A stretch of DNA of 64,000 bases from TK10-74A sp965263065 (GTDB taxonomy: Bacteria > Chloroflexota > Dehalococcoidia > Bin125): the NCBI GenBank assembly GCA_965263065.1, contig CBDHGH010000003.1:2418001-2482000 (forward strand). Reading direction: 5' to 3'. Position 1 is the stretch's first letter. The number at the start of each line of letters is the position of its first letter. A model generated the notes under the pieces. It was given only the letters and a program-made list of their open reading frames with translations. It ran no database searches and was not told where the DNA came from. Below are positions 49,682-58,176 of the stretch, one piece after another. The position numbers were made by a program, and so were the translations under genes.

Positions 49682-52069
49682 ATGAGCGACCGCAACCATT
49701 GGACGAGTCTGCGACAGCGAAAGATCTCGCGTCGCACCATGTTGGGAGCCAGCGCCAAAGCCGGCGTTGGCGTAGCCGGCCTCGCGCTGGTCGGCTGCGG
49801 CGACGACGACGAGCCTGACGCCGGGGCCGCGGCCGCGGAACGGGCCGCCGCGGCCGCGGAAGAGGCCGCCGCCGCGGCGGTCGCCGCCGGGGATGCGCGC
49901 GCCGCCGAATCCGCCGCCGCCGCCGCCGTCGCGGCCGAGGCGGCAGACGCCGCAGGCGAGGCCTCCGCCGCTGCGGCCGACGCGGCAGACGCCGCGGGCG
50001 AGGCCTCCGCCGCCGCCTCACAGGCGGCCAGCGCCGCCGATGCCGCCGCTGCCCTGGCCGCCGAAGCGGCCGAGTCGGAGGACGCCGGCAACGCGGCCGC
50101 CGCCGCGGAAGCCGCCGCCGCCGCGGCCGCCCAGGCCGCCGACGCCGCTGGCGCTGCCGGCGACGCCGCTGCCGCGGCCGTCGCGGACGCCGCCGCCGAG
50201 GCGGCCGAGGCCGCCGCCCAGGCCGCCCGCGATGTCGCCGCGGCCGTCGAAGCCGGCACCGCCACCGCGGCGGCCGCCCAGGCCGCCATCGACAACGCCG
50301 CCGAGGCCGCTGCCGCCGCCGGGGAGGCCGCCGCCACCGCCGCGGAGACCGCCGCCACCGCCGAGGCCGTCGCCGAGGCCGCGGCCGAGACCGCCGCCGC
50401 CGCCGTCGCCGCGGCCGAAGAGGCCGCGGACGCGGCCGGGGAGGCCGCCGAAGCGGCCGGGGAGGCCGCGGCTGCCGCCGCCGCCGCTGCGGAGCCGGCC
50501 GCCGGCGAGGTCGACTTTGACGCCACGCTGCGCATCGCCGAGCCCGCCGACAACGGCGGTCTGGACCACATGCGTTCGGGCAGCCAGGGCAACGCGTTCT
50601 ACGCTGCGGCGGTCTTCGACGAGGCCACCGCCTCCGACCCGGAGACCGGGAACCCCGTGGGAATCCTGCTCCAGTGGGAGAACCCGGATGAGGTGACGTG
50701 GAACTTCACCGTCAAGGACGGGGTCTTCTTCCACAACGGCCAGCAGCTGACGGCGGAAGACCTGATCTTCACGTACGAACGCGCGGGGGGCCTCGCCGCA
50801 TACCACCAGGGGGGCGACACCTCGGACCACCCGGCCGACTGGTCCAGCGCGCGCCTGGCATACGGCGCCAACAACTGGGCCGGCTATGGGCAGACCGACG
50901 ATCTGCACTGGACGCTCACGAGCAACGGGCCGGACGCCACGATCCCGGGAGCGGCCCTGCAGGTCCCCTTCATCATGTCGAAGGCGGACACGGAGGCCCG
51001 CGGAGATGCGGCCGTGGACGCCGAGGCGATGGGCTCGGGGGCGATGCGCTTCGTCAGCCACGCCGAAGACACCGACTTCGTCATGGAGCGCAACGACGAC
51101 TACCACCTGGAGTGGTCGCGCTCCCCGACCCCGACCTCGGGGGTGTCCACCAAGAAGCGGATCGTCCTCGTCCGCCCGGAACCCCTCTCCCGCATCGCCG
51201 GCATCGAGGCGGGCGAGATCGATGTCGCGTACAACCTGGCGCCGGACATCGCGGAGCCGATCAAGGACGACCCGGACTTCAACGTCGCGTCCGGCCTGAA
51301 CTTCTTCCCAAGCGTCTACATCATCCCGAATCTGCAGATCCCGGAACTCAACGGTGGACCGAATCCCTTCCGGGACGAGCGGGTGCGGAAGGCCCTGAAC
51401 CACGCGATCAACAAGCAGGCGATCATCGACAACCTGCTGACGGGTGAGGAGGGCACCTCCTACGGCCCCTCGCCGTTGAGCGCCTTCTACCCGAAGGCAG
51501 CGCTCGAAGCGATCGGCCCCTACGAGTACGACCCGGCGCTCGCGAAGTCCCTGCTCGCCGAGGCCGGCTACCCGGACGGGTTCTCGGCGCCATTCCACTA
51601 CCCGGCGACCTTCCTGCCGCAGTACCCGCAGTTCGCGCTGGTCGTGCAGCAGGATCTCGGGGCCGTGGGTATCGAAATCGAGCTCAACGAGTATCCCACT
51701 GGCGAATTCTTCAGCACGATGCGCAGCAAAGAGCTCCCGGGGCTCTGGCTCTTCCAGGCCGTTGCCCTCCCGGAGCCGGAGGTCTACATCGGGCCGCAGC
51801 TCGACGGCACCGGGGAGAGCAGCTACGCGCTGGCGCCCTATCCGGAGCTGCAGGAGGTGCGCGATCGCACGCGGACGTCCGTCGACCCCGTCGAGCGCGC
51901 CGCGGCGATCGAGGAACTCTACGTGCGGCACTACCAGATGGCAGGGTTCATCTACCTGACGGAGATGAGCGCGTTCCACGTGATGGCGGCCAACATCGAG
52001 TGGCCGCTCGGCGCCGCGCAGCTCGCCCATCAGCCCGCCCTTCATCAGATCAACGTGCTGACGACGTAG
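49682..52069 (+). CDS. ABC transporter substrate-binding lipoprotein, family 5, with long Ala-rich stalk
   Basis: 795 residues. Tat-like 'KISRRTMLGASAKAGVGVAG' and lipobox 'LVGC' (Cys39) are almost identical to those of the paralogues at 17053 and 61992. Residues about 48-276 form a very long Ala/Glu-rich region made of GCC-type codons, roughly twice that of the 17053 gene. Then comes the SBP_bac_5 domain: 'VFFHNGQQLTAEDLIFTYER', 'GSGAMRFVSHAEDTDFVMER', 'RVRKALNHAINKQAIIDNLL'. It should bind a solute at the outer face, standing off the membrane on the helical stalk. No transporter subunits follow, only a permease relic at 52139. Confidence 0.9.
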   Translation: MSDRNHWTSLRQRKISRRTMLGASAKAGVGVAGLALVGCGDDDEPDAGAAAAERAAAAAEEAAAAAVAAGDARAAESAAAAAVAAEAADAAGEASAAAADAADAAGEASAAASQAASAADAAAALAAEAAESEDAGNAAAAAEAAAAAAAQAADAAGAAGDAAAAAVADAAAEAAEAAAQAARDVAAAVEAGTATAAAAQAAIDNAAEAAAAAGEAAATAAETAATAEAVAEAAAETAAAAVAAAEEAADAAGEAAEAAGEAAAAAAAAAEPAAGEVDFDATLRIAEPADNGGLDHMRSGSQGNAFYAAAVFDEATASDPETGNPVGILLQWENPDEVTWNFTVKDGVFFHNGQQLTAEDLIFTYERAGGLAAYHQGGDTSDHPADWSSARLAYGANNWAGYGQTDDLHWTLTSNGPDATIPGAALQVPFIMSKADTEARGDAAVDAEAMGSGAMRFVSHAEDTDFVMERNDDYHLEWSRSPTPTSGVSTKKRIVLVRPEPLSRIAGIEAGEIDVAYNLAPDIAEPIKDDPDFNVASGLNFFPSVYIIPNLQIPELNGGPNPFRDERVRKALNHAINKQAIIDNLLTGEEGTSYGPSPLSAFYPKAALEAIGPYEYDPALAKSLLAEAGYPDGFSAPFHYPATFLPQYPQFALVVQQDLGAVGIEIELNEYPTGEFFSTMRSKELPGLWLFQAVALPEPEVYIGPQLDGTGESSYALAPYPELQEVRDRTRTSVDPVERAAAIEELYVRHYQMAGFIYLTEMSAFHVMAANIEWPLGAAQLAHQPALHQINVLTT

Positions 52070-52103
52070 CAAGGGCCAAGCCGGACGCGCCAATCGGACG
52101 CAA

Positions 52104-52135
52104 CCGCCGCCGCCGCCGTACGGCGGCGGCGGCGG
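52104..52135. repeat. 32-bp perfect palindrome of CCG/CGG triplets
   Basis: The arms 52104-52119 and 52120-52135 are exact complements with no spacer. It lies between the substrate-binding gene and the convergent DUF4015 gene, so it may act as a terminator, but it lacks a T-tract. Confidence 0.6.
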
Positions 52136-52138
52136 CGG

Positions 52139-52204
52139 CCGGGGATCGCGCTGATGGTCGTCTCGTTCACCGGCAACCTGGTGGGCGACTGGCTGCGTGA
52201 CGCC
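52139..52204 (+). pseudogene. Relic of an ABC dipeptide-type permease (DppC C terminus)
   Basis: The frame reads 'PGIALMVVSFTGNLVGD' then 'WLRDA'. This is very close to the last residues of DppC/OppC-type permeases, which usually end 'PGxAIxLxVLAFNLLGDGLRDALDP'. The rest of the gene is missing and the frame runs on into unrelated sequence. The position behind a substrate-binding gene is what would be expected of a former transporter operon. Confidence 0.6.
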
Positions 52205-52226
52205 GGGGCGCTGACCCGCGGCGCGC

Positions 52227-53588
52227 CTAGTCGAGGCCGGCGGTCGCGATCTGAGCCAACGCGGGGAGTTGGTACGCGAGGCTGGGGTCCCAGAGCATGA
52301 AGCCGGAGCCCCCCGCCTCCGCGGTGGCGTCGATCTGGACGGCGACTTCGGTCGGGCCGTAGTGGAGCTTGCGAGCGCCGTAGTCGTGGAAGTCCTGCAG
52401 CCACGGGCGCACGACGATGTTGTAGCCCTCAAGCCGCGCGACGGCGGCGGCGACGCTGCCCAGCACGACGGCGTAGGGATCGGAGGCCGGGTAGACGGCG
52501 CCGAACCAGCCGGTGGACCAGGTGCTGGGGTAGACCATGGGGGAGTAGTAATCGAGGTAGGGAGCCAACTCCTCGAGCACCTGCCCGATGCCGTCGTCGT
52601 GGGCGATCACCGTCGTCTGGCCGAAGGTGTCGAACGACACCGCCGCGCCCACGGCGTGCAAGGCCGTGGCGGCCTGGGAGGCGAACTGCGCGATGATCGC
52701 GGAGCGCGCGGCCGTGGTGACCTGCGCACGCACCAAGTTGCGCTCGATCGGCAGGCGCACGTAGTCGTACTGGACCTCATCGAAGTACGCGGCGGCGTTC
52801 ACGCCGATCTCGATGTTGTGACGGCGGGACAGGTCGTGGAAGGGGTCGATCCAGGCCCAGTTGCTGGCGTCGCGGAAGATGGCGCCGCTGTAGTCGCGGA
52901 TCGCCGTCTGGGGATAGTTGCTCGCGAGCCAGCTGTCCATGAATGTGACGACCCGGGCGATGCGGTAGACGCCCGCGGCTTCCAGATCTTCGAGGAAGCC
53001 TTCGACATCGGTGCCCGTGCCGCGCACCGCGCCCATGTTGATCGCGATCTGATTGGCGACCAGGGGCAACGACGATCCGCCTTCGTCTTTGACATCGACG
53101 ACGAGCGCGTTGATGTAGCCGTTCCGGGCCAAATCCAGGATCCACTCGAAGTTGTCGGGGTCTTCGAGCTCGTGATAGGGCAGGTAGATCGCGCGCGCTT
53201 CGAGCGGCTGCGCGAAGGCGACCACGTAGTCGGAGGTCGTCACCTCGCGGATCACGTGATAGCCCGGGGCGACGATGTTCACGTGGTTGGTGCGGATGGC
53301 GGCGGGGATCGTGAAGCGCCCCTGTGCGTCGGCCTGGAGCGTGTCCTCGCCGGTGCCGATGTGCGCGAAGGGGATGCGCTCCAGGCGCCCATCGCGCCAC
53401 GTCACGACCAGGCCGCGCAGCGTGCGCGGGATGCGCTCAAGGGGGACGTCAGCGCGAGGCTCGGCCGACGCGGGCTCCACGGAGGGCTCTGCGGCGCTGG
53501 ATGAGGCAAGAGCACCGGGCGCACTCACCGACATCAGCGCCACGGCGACGACGAGCGCTGCCACAAACATCGAGACAATGCGTACCAT
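52227..53588 (-). CDS. Secreted glycosidase-like protein (DUF4015 family)
   Basis: 453 residues with a signal peptide ('FVAALVVAVALMSVSAPGALA', about 8-28). An N-terminal beta part is followed by a TIM-barrel-like domain: 'GYINALVVDVKDEGGSS', 'YFDEVQYDYVRLP', 'YLDYYSPMVYPSTW' and 'GSGFMLWDPS'. The E-x-Q-Y-D-Y-V-R-L-P segment and the conserved Asp of 'VDVKD' are likely active-site parts. DUF4015 is a putative glycosyl hydrolase family with no defined substrate as far as I know. Its stop is 22 bp beyond the permease relic. Confidence 0.85.
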   Translation of the reverse strand: MVRIVSMFVAALVVAVALMSVSAPGALASSSAAEPSVEPASAEPRADVPLERIPRTLRGLVVTWRDGRLERIPFAHIGTGEDTLQADAQGRFTIPAAIRTNHVNIVAPGYHVIREVTTSDYVVAFAQPLEARAIYLPYHELEDPDNFEWILDLARNGYINALVVDVKDEGGSSLPLVANQIAINMGAVRGTGTDVEGFLEDLEAAGVYRIARVVTFMDSWLASNYPQTAIRDYSGAIFRDASNWAWIDPFHDLSRRHNIEIGVNAAAYFDEVQYDYVRLPIERNLVRAQVTTAARSAIIAQFASQAATALHAVGAAVSFDTFGQTTVIAHDDGIGQVLEELAPYLDYYSPMVYPSTWSTGWFGAVYPASDPYAVVLGSVAAAVARLEGYNIVVRPWLQDFHDYGARKLHYGPTEVAVQIDATAEAGGSGFMLWDPSLAYQLPALAQIATAGLD

Positions 53589-53701
53589 GCGGCGGTTCCC
53601 TGCCGCTCACCCCGGTGCGTTCATTGTTCGCACTGGCGGCGTTGTGGTCAATCTGGATCGCGCTCCTGGGATGCGGTTCCTCGCCATATCGCGCCGTTAC
53701 G

Positions 53702-54143
53702 TCAAGCGTCGTCCGGTTTCTGGGTGGGTTCGCCTTCGGCCGCCGCCTTCAGGTTTGCGAGCCCCTGCGTCGCGGCGAGCATGTGCGGCGTCATCGCACG
53801 ACCCAGCATAACGACGTTGGCCAGGGCGTGCCGCACACCGTAGGGCGCAACACGGACGGCGACGGCGGTCTGGGGCCGATCCGTCTCGCCGGCGCGGCGC
53901 GGCAAGGGAGTCAGCAGGTAGTGGTAGTGGACGGCGAGGCCGCGCCCCAGGCGAACGTCCAGCACGAGGGCGCGCGACGCTTCCTGCCGCACGATCGCGG
54001 CGCGGCCCGCTCTCGACGCCCTGGCGCGCTTCGTCGAGCAGGAGGCGCCAGATGCGGTGCGGCGGGGCGGCGATCGCGAAGACGCGCTCGTGCTTCCGCT
54101 GCGGGGGCAGGTCGTCTGCGTACGGGCCGGCGGAGTCGTGCAT
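53702..54143 (-). pseudogene. SRPBCC-like gene broken by a frameshift
   Basis: The start (ATG 54143) encodes 'RVFAIAAPPHRIWRLLLDEA', a typical START/SRPBCC opening. The frame then loses sense near 54010 and the continuation lies in the next frame ('EASRALVLDVRLGRGLAVHY', 'GVRHALANVVMLGRAMTPHM'), ending at 53702. A change of one base in the region 53998-54010 would restore a single gene of about 147 codons. It could also be a sequencing error. The ligand of the fold is unknown. Confidence 0.6.
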
Positions 54144-54179
54144 GCATCGAGCCTAGCGGGCGGCGCTGGCGCGCCGGCG

Positions 54180-54776
54180 TCAGCCGGAGCCGTGCAGCGC
54201 GGCAGCGAGGTCGGCGAGGTCCCGGCGCCGGGTCACGCCGGCCGGCAACGCCAGCCCGCGGGAGCGTGGCCAGTCGACCAGGTCGACTGCCACGCCGTTG
54301 CGGGCGAGCAGGGCCGCAGTGGCGGGATCGTCCTCGATGTGGCGCTCGATTCCCAGTTGCGCGCAGACGGCCTCCTTGAAGCGCGGCGACGAGAGCCGGG
54401 CGCCCCAGCGTCCGCTGTCGTTCATGCGGATCTCCTGGAAGCAGGACAGCAGGCCGTTGCGCCGCAGCCAGCGCTCGGTGGCGTCGCGCCCGCGCCAGTC
54501 GCGCCCGGTCAGCGCGATCAGCCCATAACCCGACGCCGTGGCCGCTTCCAGCATGTCTCGCGCGCCCGGCAGGGGCGGACGCCCGGCGTAGCGCAGCCGG
54601 TAGTAGCCGGCGCGCAGTAAGCGGTCGTGCGGGCGGGGCTGCGGTGGCGGGGTCGTCGCCAGCGCCGACGGCCGGGCGGGCAGGGACACGTCGCGATTCA
54701 TGGCCACGCTCAGCCCGAAGGGTGGCCGGGCGAGTACGCCGTCGATGTCGACGCTGAGCAGCGGTGGGGCGGCCAT
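54180..54776 (-). CDS. HAD-like phosphatase family protein
   Basis: 198 residues from the ATG at 54776. The nucleophile motif 'LLSVDIDGVLA' (D-x-D) is near residue 8, 'LIALTGRDW' is motif II and 'HIEDDPATAALLA' is the acidic motif IV. The usual Lys of motif III may be K in 'PRFKEAV'. The start overlaps the stop of the epimerase gene (TGATG), so the two are co-translated. Small-molecule phosphatase; substrate open. Confidence 0.82.
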   Translation of the reverse strand: MAAPPLLSVDIDGVLARPPFGLSVAMNRDVSLPARPSALATTPPPQPRPHDRLLRAGYYRLRYAGRPPLPGARDMLEAATASGYGLIALTGRDWRGRDATERWLRRNGLLSCFQEIRMNDSGRWGARLSSPRFKEAVCAQLGIERHIEDDPATAALLARNGVAVDLVDWPRSRGLALPAGVTRRRDLADLAAALHGSG

Positions 54777-55759
54777 CAGACCCAGCCGTTGTCGCGATAC
54801 CAGCGCAGCGTGGCGGCCAGACCCGCGTCCAGCGAGGTCCCCGGGGCCCACCCGGTGCGGGCGGTGAGACGCTCGCAGTCCGCCAACCAGGCGGACTGCC
54901 GCATCTCAGCGACGCGCGACTCGTCGACCAGCGGCCGCACACCACGCAGGCGGGCCAAGCCGGTACCGGCGCGCGCCAGTGCGGCGAACCCGGCCCCCGG
55001 AATGGGAACCGTCAGCAGGCGATGGCCGAATACCCCGGCCAGGGCGTCGATCAGGGTGCGCCAGTCGTACGGGCCCCCCGCGTCGCTGATGTGGAAGATC
55101 GCCGGGCCGCCCGGCGGCTGCGCCAGCAGCGCGACGATGGCGTCCGCCAAGTCCGGCCCGTAGATCACCGACACCCGATTGCGCCCGTCCCCGACACGCA
55201 CGATGTAGCGCCACCGCGCCATCCGGAAGAACGGCAGCAGTCCCAGGTCGCGCGGGCCGTAGACCACCGGCGGCCGGATGATCTGCACGTGCATCGCGCC
55301 GGCCAGGGCCAGCGCCGCGACTTCGCCCTCGGCCTTGGAGTGGCCGTAGGGGCTGATGGGTCGGCGGGGAGCGTCGGGGTCGGGCGGGAGCCCGTCGTGG
55401 CTTGGGCCCTGCGCGGACAGCGATGAGACGTAGCAGAATCGACGCACGCCGGCGGCGACGGCCGCGCGCGCGAGCGCATCCGTCGCCTGCGCGTTGACCC
55501 GCCGAAATGCGTCGCGATCGGTGGCGATGGTCAGCCCGGCGACGTGAACGACGGCGTCGCACCCGGCCATGGCATCGGTGAACGGGGCGGGGTCGGCGCC
55601 GCTCAGGGGCACGTCGACTCGATCGAGGGCCAGATCGTCGAGCGGTGTCAGGTCGCTGCTCGCCCGGGCGAGCAGCCGCAGGTCATGGCCCGCGACGGCG
55701 AGCGCCCGCGCCGTGTGATGCCCGACGAAGCCGCTCGCGCCCGTCAGCAGAACCCGCAC
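54776..55759 (-). CDS. NAD(P)-dependent epimerase/dehydratase, possible ketolipid reductase
   Basis: 327 residues. 'VLLTGASGFVGHHTARALA' binds NAD(P); 'FCYVSSLSAQGPS' has the active Ser, and 'SPYGHSKAEGEVAAL' the YxxxK pair. Extended SDR. It is 36 bp after the serine-palmitoyltransferase-like gene. In Caulobacter the ketosphingolipid reductase CerR is annotated in this family, so the same role is possible here. The evidence is position only. Confidence 0.85.
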   Translation of the reverse strand: MRVLLTGASGFVGHHTARALAVAGHDLRLLARASSDLTPLDDLALDRVDVPLSGADPAPFTDAMAGCDAVVHVAGLTIATDRDAFRRVNAQATDALARAAVAAGVRRFCYVSSLSAQGPSHDGLPPDPDAPRRPISPYGHSKAEGEVAALALAGAMHVQIIRPPVVYGPRDLGLLPFFRMARWRYIVRVGDGRNRVSVIYGPDLADAIVALLAQPPGGPAIFHISDAGGPYDWRTLIDALAGVFGHRLLTVPIPGAGFAALARAGTGLARLRGVRPLVDESRVAEMRQSAWLADCERLTARTGWAPGTSLDAGLAATLRWYRDNGWV

Positions 55760-55795
55760 AGAGGCCTCCCGCGACGCCGCCTTGGGCCGGCGGCG

Positions 55796-57058
55796 TCAGC
55801 TGATGACGCCGTGCTGGCGTCCCAGCTCCCCGAAGAGCTCCAGGGCGTGGTCGATCTGTTCGTCGCTCTGCGTGGCCACGACGGAGGTGCGCAGGCTGGC
55901 CTGACCGCGGGGCACGGCCGGCGTGAGCACCGCGTTGGTGTAGACACCGCGGCTGAGCAGCGCCTTCCAGAACACGGCCGTCTTGATCTCGTTGCCGATC
56001 TTGACCGGCACGATCGGCGTCTCGCTCTCGCCGATGTCGAAGCCCATCGCGCGGAAGCCCGTGCGCAGGCGCAGGCCCAGCTCCTTGGCCCGCTCCACGC
56101 GCCAGGGCTCCTCGATCAGGCAGCGCAGCGCGGCGAGGGCCGCCGCCGCGGAGGCCGGCGGCAGGGAGGCGGTGAAGATCATGGGCCGCCCGAAGTGCTT
56201 GATGTACTCCAGCACGTCCGCGGGACCGGCCACGAAGCCGCCCACCGAGGCGAGCGTCTTGCTGAACGTCCCGATCACCAGGTCGCCCCCGTCCTCCAGG
56301 CCGAAGTGACTGGCGGTGCCGCGCCCCCCGTCGCCGATCACGCCGATCGCGTGGGCGTCGTCGACGAGCAGGCGGGTGTTGTGCCGGCGGCAGACCGCGA
56401 CGATCTCCGGCAGCGGCGCGATGTCGCCGCCCATGGAGTAGACGCCGTCGACGATCACGATGCGGCCCGTGTCGCCGGGCAGCCGGCTCAGCACCTCGTC
56501 CAGGTGCTCCGGGTCGTTGTGACGGAAGCGCACGGTCTCGCCGAGCGCCATGGCGGCGCCGTCGTAGATCGACGCGTGGTCGGACTTATCGACGACGGCC
56601 GTGCAGCCGCGGTCGACCAGCGCCGAGATCGTGCCCAGGTTGGCCAGGTAACCCGTGGAGAAGACGAGCGCCTTCTCATACCCCAGGAACGCGGGGATGA
56701 GTTCCTCCAGCTCCTCGTGCAGGGGGATGGAGCCGTTGAGCAACCGGGAACCGGTCATCGACGGCCCGTAGTGCTCCAGCGCCTCGCGCGCGGCGGCCAT
56801 GACTTTCGGGTGCCGGGTGAGCCCCAGGTAGTTGTTGGAGCCCAGCATGAGCACGCGCTGGCCGTTGATCACGACCTCGTTGCCCTCGTTCACGTCGATC
56901 GGTTGGAAGAACGGGTAGAGGCCCATCGCCCGGGCCTGCTTGGCCAAGTTGAAGTTCGACACGCGGTCAAAGATGTCGCTGTTCTTGGCGTCGGCGTGGC
57001 GGCCCGCGATCTCGTCGAGGGGAAGATCGCCGGCGTCGAGATCCGGGGCCTGGGTCAT
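55796..57058 (-). CDS. Alpha-oxoamine synthase, serine palmitoyltransferase-like
   Basis: 420 residues from the ATG at 57058. PLP Lys K267 in 'GTFSKTLASVGGF', stacking H161 in 'DKSDHASIYDG', D234 and H236 in 'LLVDDAHAIGV'. The N-terminal part 'VSNFNLAKQARAMGLYPFFQ' and 'MLGSNNYLGLTRHPKVM' fits SPT-like members rather than the shorter AONS or Kbl. It condenses an amino acid with an acyl-CoA (or ACP) and releases CO2. With the epimerase behind it and a PAP2/Aur1-like fragment before it, a sphingolipid-like pathway is a fair guess; Kbl or AONS remains possible. Confidence 0.88.
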   Translation of the reverse strand: MTQAPDLDAGDLPLDEIAGRHADAKNSDIFDRVSNFNLAKQARAMGLYPFFQPIDVNEGNEVVINGQRVLMLGSNNYLGLTRHPKVMAAAREALEHYGPSMTGSRLLNGSIPLHEELEELIPAFLGYEKALVFSTGYLANLGTISALVDRGCTAVVDKSDHASIYDGAAMALGETVRFRHNDPEHLDEVLSRLPGDTGRIVIVDGVYSMGGDIAPLPEIVAVCRRHNTRLLVDDAHAIGVIGDGGRGTASHFGLEDGGDLVIGTFSKTLASVGGFVAGPADVLEYIKHFGRPMIFTASLPPASAAAALAALRCLIEEPWRVERAKELGLRLRTGFRAMGFDIGESETPIVPVKIGNEIKTAVFWKALLSRGVYTNAVLTPAVPRGQASLRTSVVATQSDEQIDHALELFGELGRQHGVIS

Positions 57059-57147
57059 GCCGATCCCTGCGTCCACTCGCGATCTTCCCGGGCAGGCGAA
57101 TCGCAGGGCGTCATGCGGAGTGCGAGCCCGGGCGCGTCTCCGCCAGC

Positions 57148-57582
57148 CTAGCGGCTCCCCTGGGACGGGGGAACCGGCGCGCCCCCGCCGGGGCCCCGGA
57201 GATCGGCGGGCCGATCGGCGGAAAGCAGGCCCCGGGCGACCCGCGGCAGCGGCAGCCCGCGTTGCTCGACGTGCGACGCGACGCCCATCCCGACCACGGC
57301 CACGGCCGCGCCGACGACGGCGTCCAGGAACCAGTGGTTGCCGGTCGCGACGATGCTGATGAACATCAGCACCGGCAACGCCAGCTTGATCGCCAGCCCG
57401 CGCCGTCCTCCGACGAGGCGGCAGAGCCCCGCGCCGATGATCAGCGCGAAGCCTTGATGCATGCTCGGCACGGCCGCGAACTGATTGACCAGGCTGACGT
57501 CCTTGTACTGCAGGGCGAAGACGCCCTGCAGCGTGTCCACGAAGCCGGCGCCGGGGAACAGCCGCGGCGGCGCGACGGGGAA
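57148..57582 (-). pseudogene. 5'-truncated PAP2/Aur1-like phosphatase or phosphotransferase
   Basis: The frame starts to make sense at 'FPVAPPRLFPGAGFVDTLQ', which in whole proteins follows several membrane helices. It continues with 'AAVPSMHQGFALIIG' (phosphatase motif with His) and 'TGNHWFLDAVVGAAVAV' (the H...D motif). Only the C-terminal half is present; upstream codons are low-complexity and no start fits. The segments resemble inositol-phosphorylceramide-synthase-type PAP2 proteins. It is therefore probably a dead gene next to the SPT-like gene. Confidence 0.6.
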
Positions 57583-57622
57583 CGCGGCGGCTTCTCCGCC
57601 GCGCCGCCCGGGATTCCCCGGC

Positions 57623-58003
57623 CTACGCCTCCCCGCTGTGCTCCGCGCCCGTGTCGGACGGCCGGCGGGCGGGCCGGTCGCGACGGATGACGGTCTCCTC
57701 CTCGGCCCGCGCCTCCTCGTCGAGGAACATGCGGGCGAAATCACGCGTCGGCATGCCCGTCAGGGTTTCGTAGCGGATGTTGCCGCCGGCCGCCTCGCGG
57801 TTCAGGATCGTCATCGCGATCTCCATGGTGGGGCAGTCCAGCACGACGACGAAGTCGTACGCGCCCATCGTCGCGTACGACGAGATCACGCTGCCGCCCA
57901 TCCGGTGGGCGCGTTTGACCGCCTCCTCGTGGCGCGCCATGAGGTGGTCGAGATTCTGTAGCCCCGCGTCGGTCACTTTGCCGAGCGCGATGAAGATGGG
58001 CAT
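57623..58003 (-). CDS. GYD domain protein
   Basis: 126 residues from the ATG at 58003 with 'gaggag' upstream. 'MGAYDFVVVLDCPTMEIAM' is the GYD-type segment and 'MPIFIALGKVTDAGLQNL' the first strand and helix. GYD proteins are small dimeric ferredoxin-like folds of unknown function. The C-terminal 30 residues are charged and unstructured. First gene of the minus-strand run that leads to the SPT-like gene. Confidence 0.82.
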   Translation of the reverse strand: MPIFIALGKVTDAGLQNLDHLMARHEEAVKRAHRMGGSVISSYATMGAYDFVVVLDCPTMEIAMTILNREAAGGNIRYETLTGMPTRDFARMFLDEEARAEEETVIRRDRPARRPSDTGAEHSGEA

Positions 58004-58176
58004 CGGACACTCCTCGCTGGTGCGGGCCCTTCGTCGCGGATGGGGCGCGGGCCGCGCCCCCAGTCTAGGCCGACGCCGCCGATCCGCCGCCCACGGCCGA
58101 TCAAGGCTTGCGTTCAGCGCGGGAATCCCTACAGTGCGATCACTGGTGGCGGCCCCTGAACTCGTGGGGGGCCATT

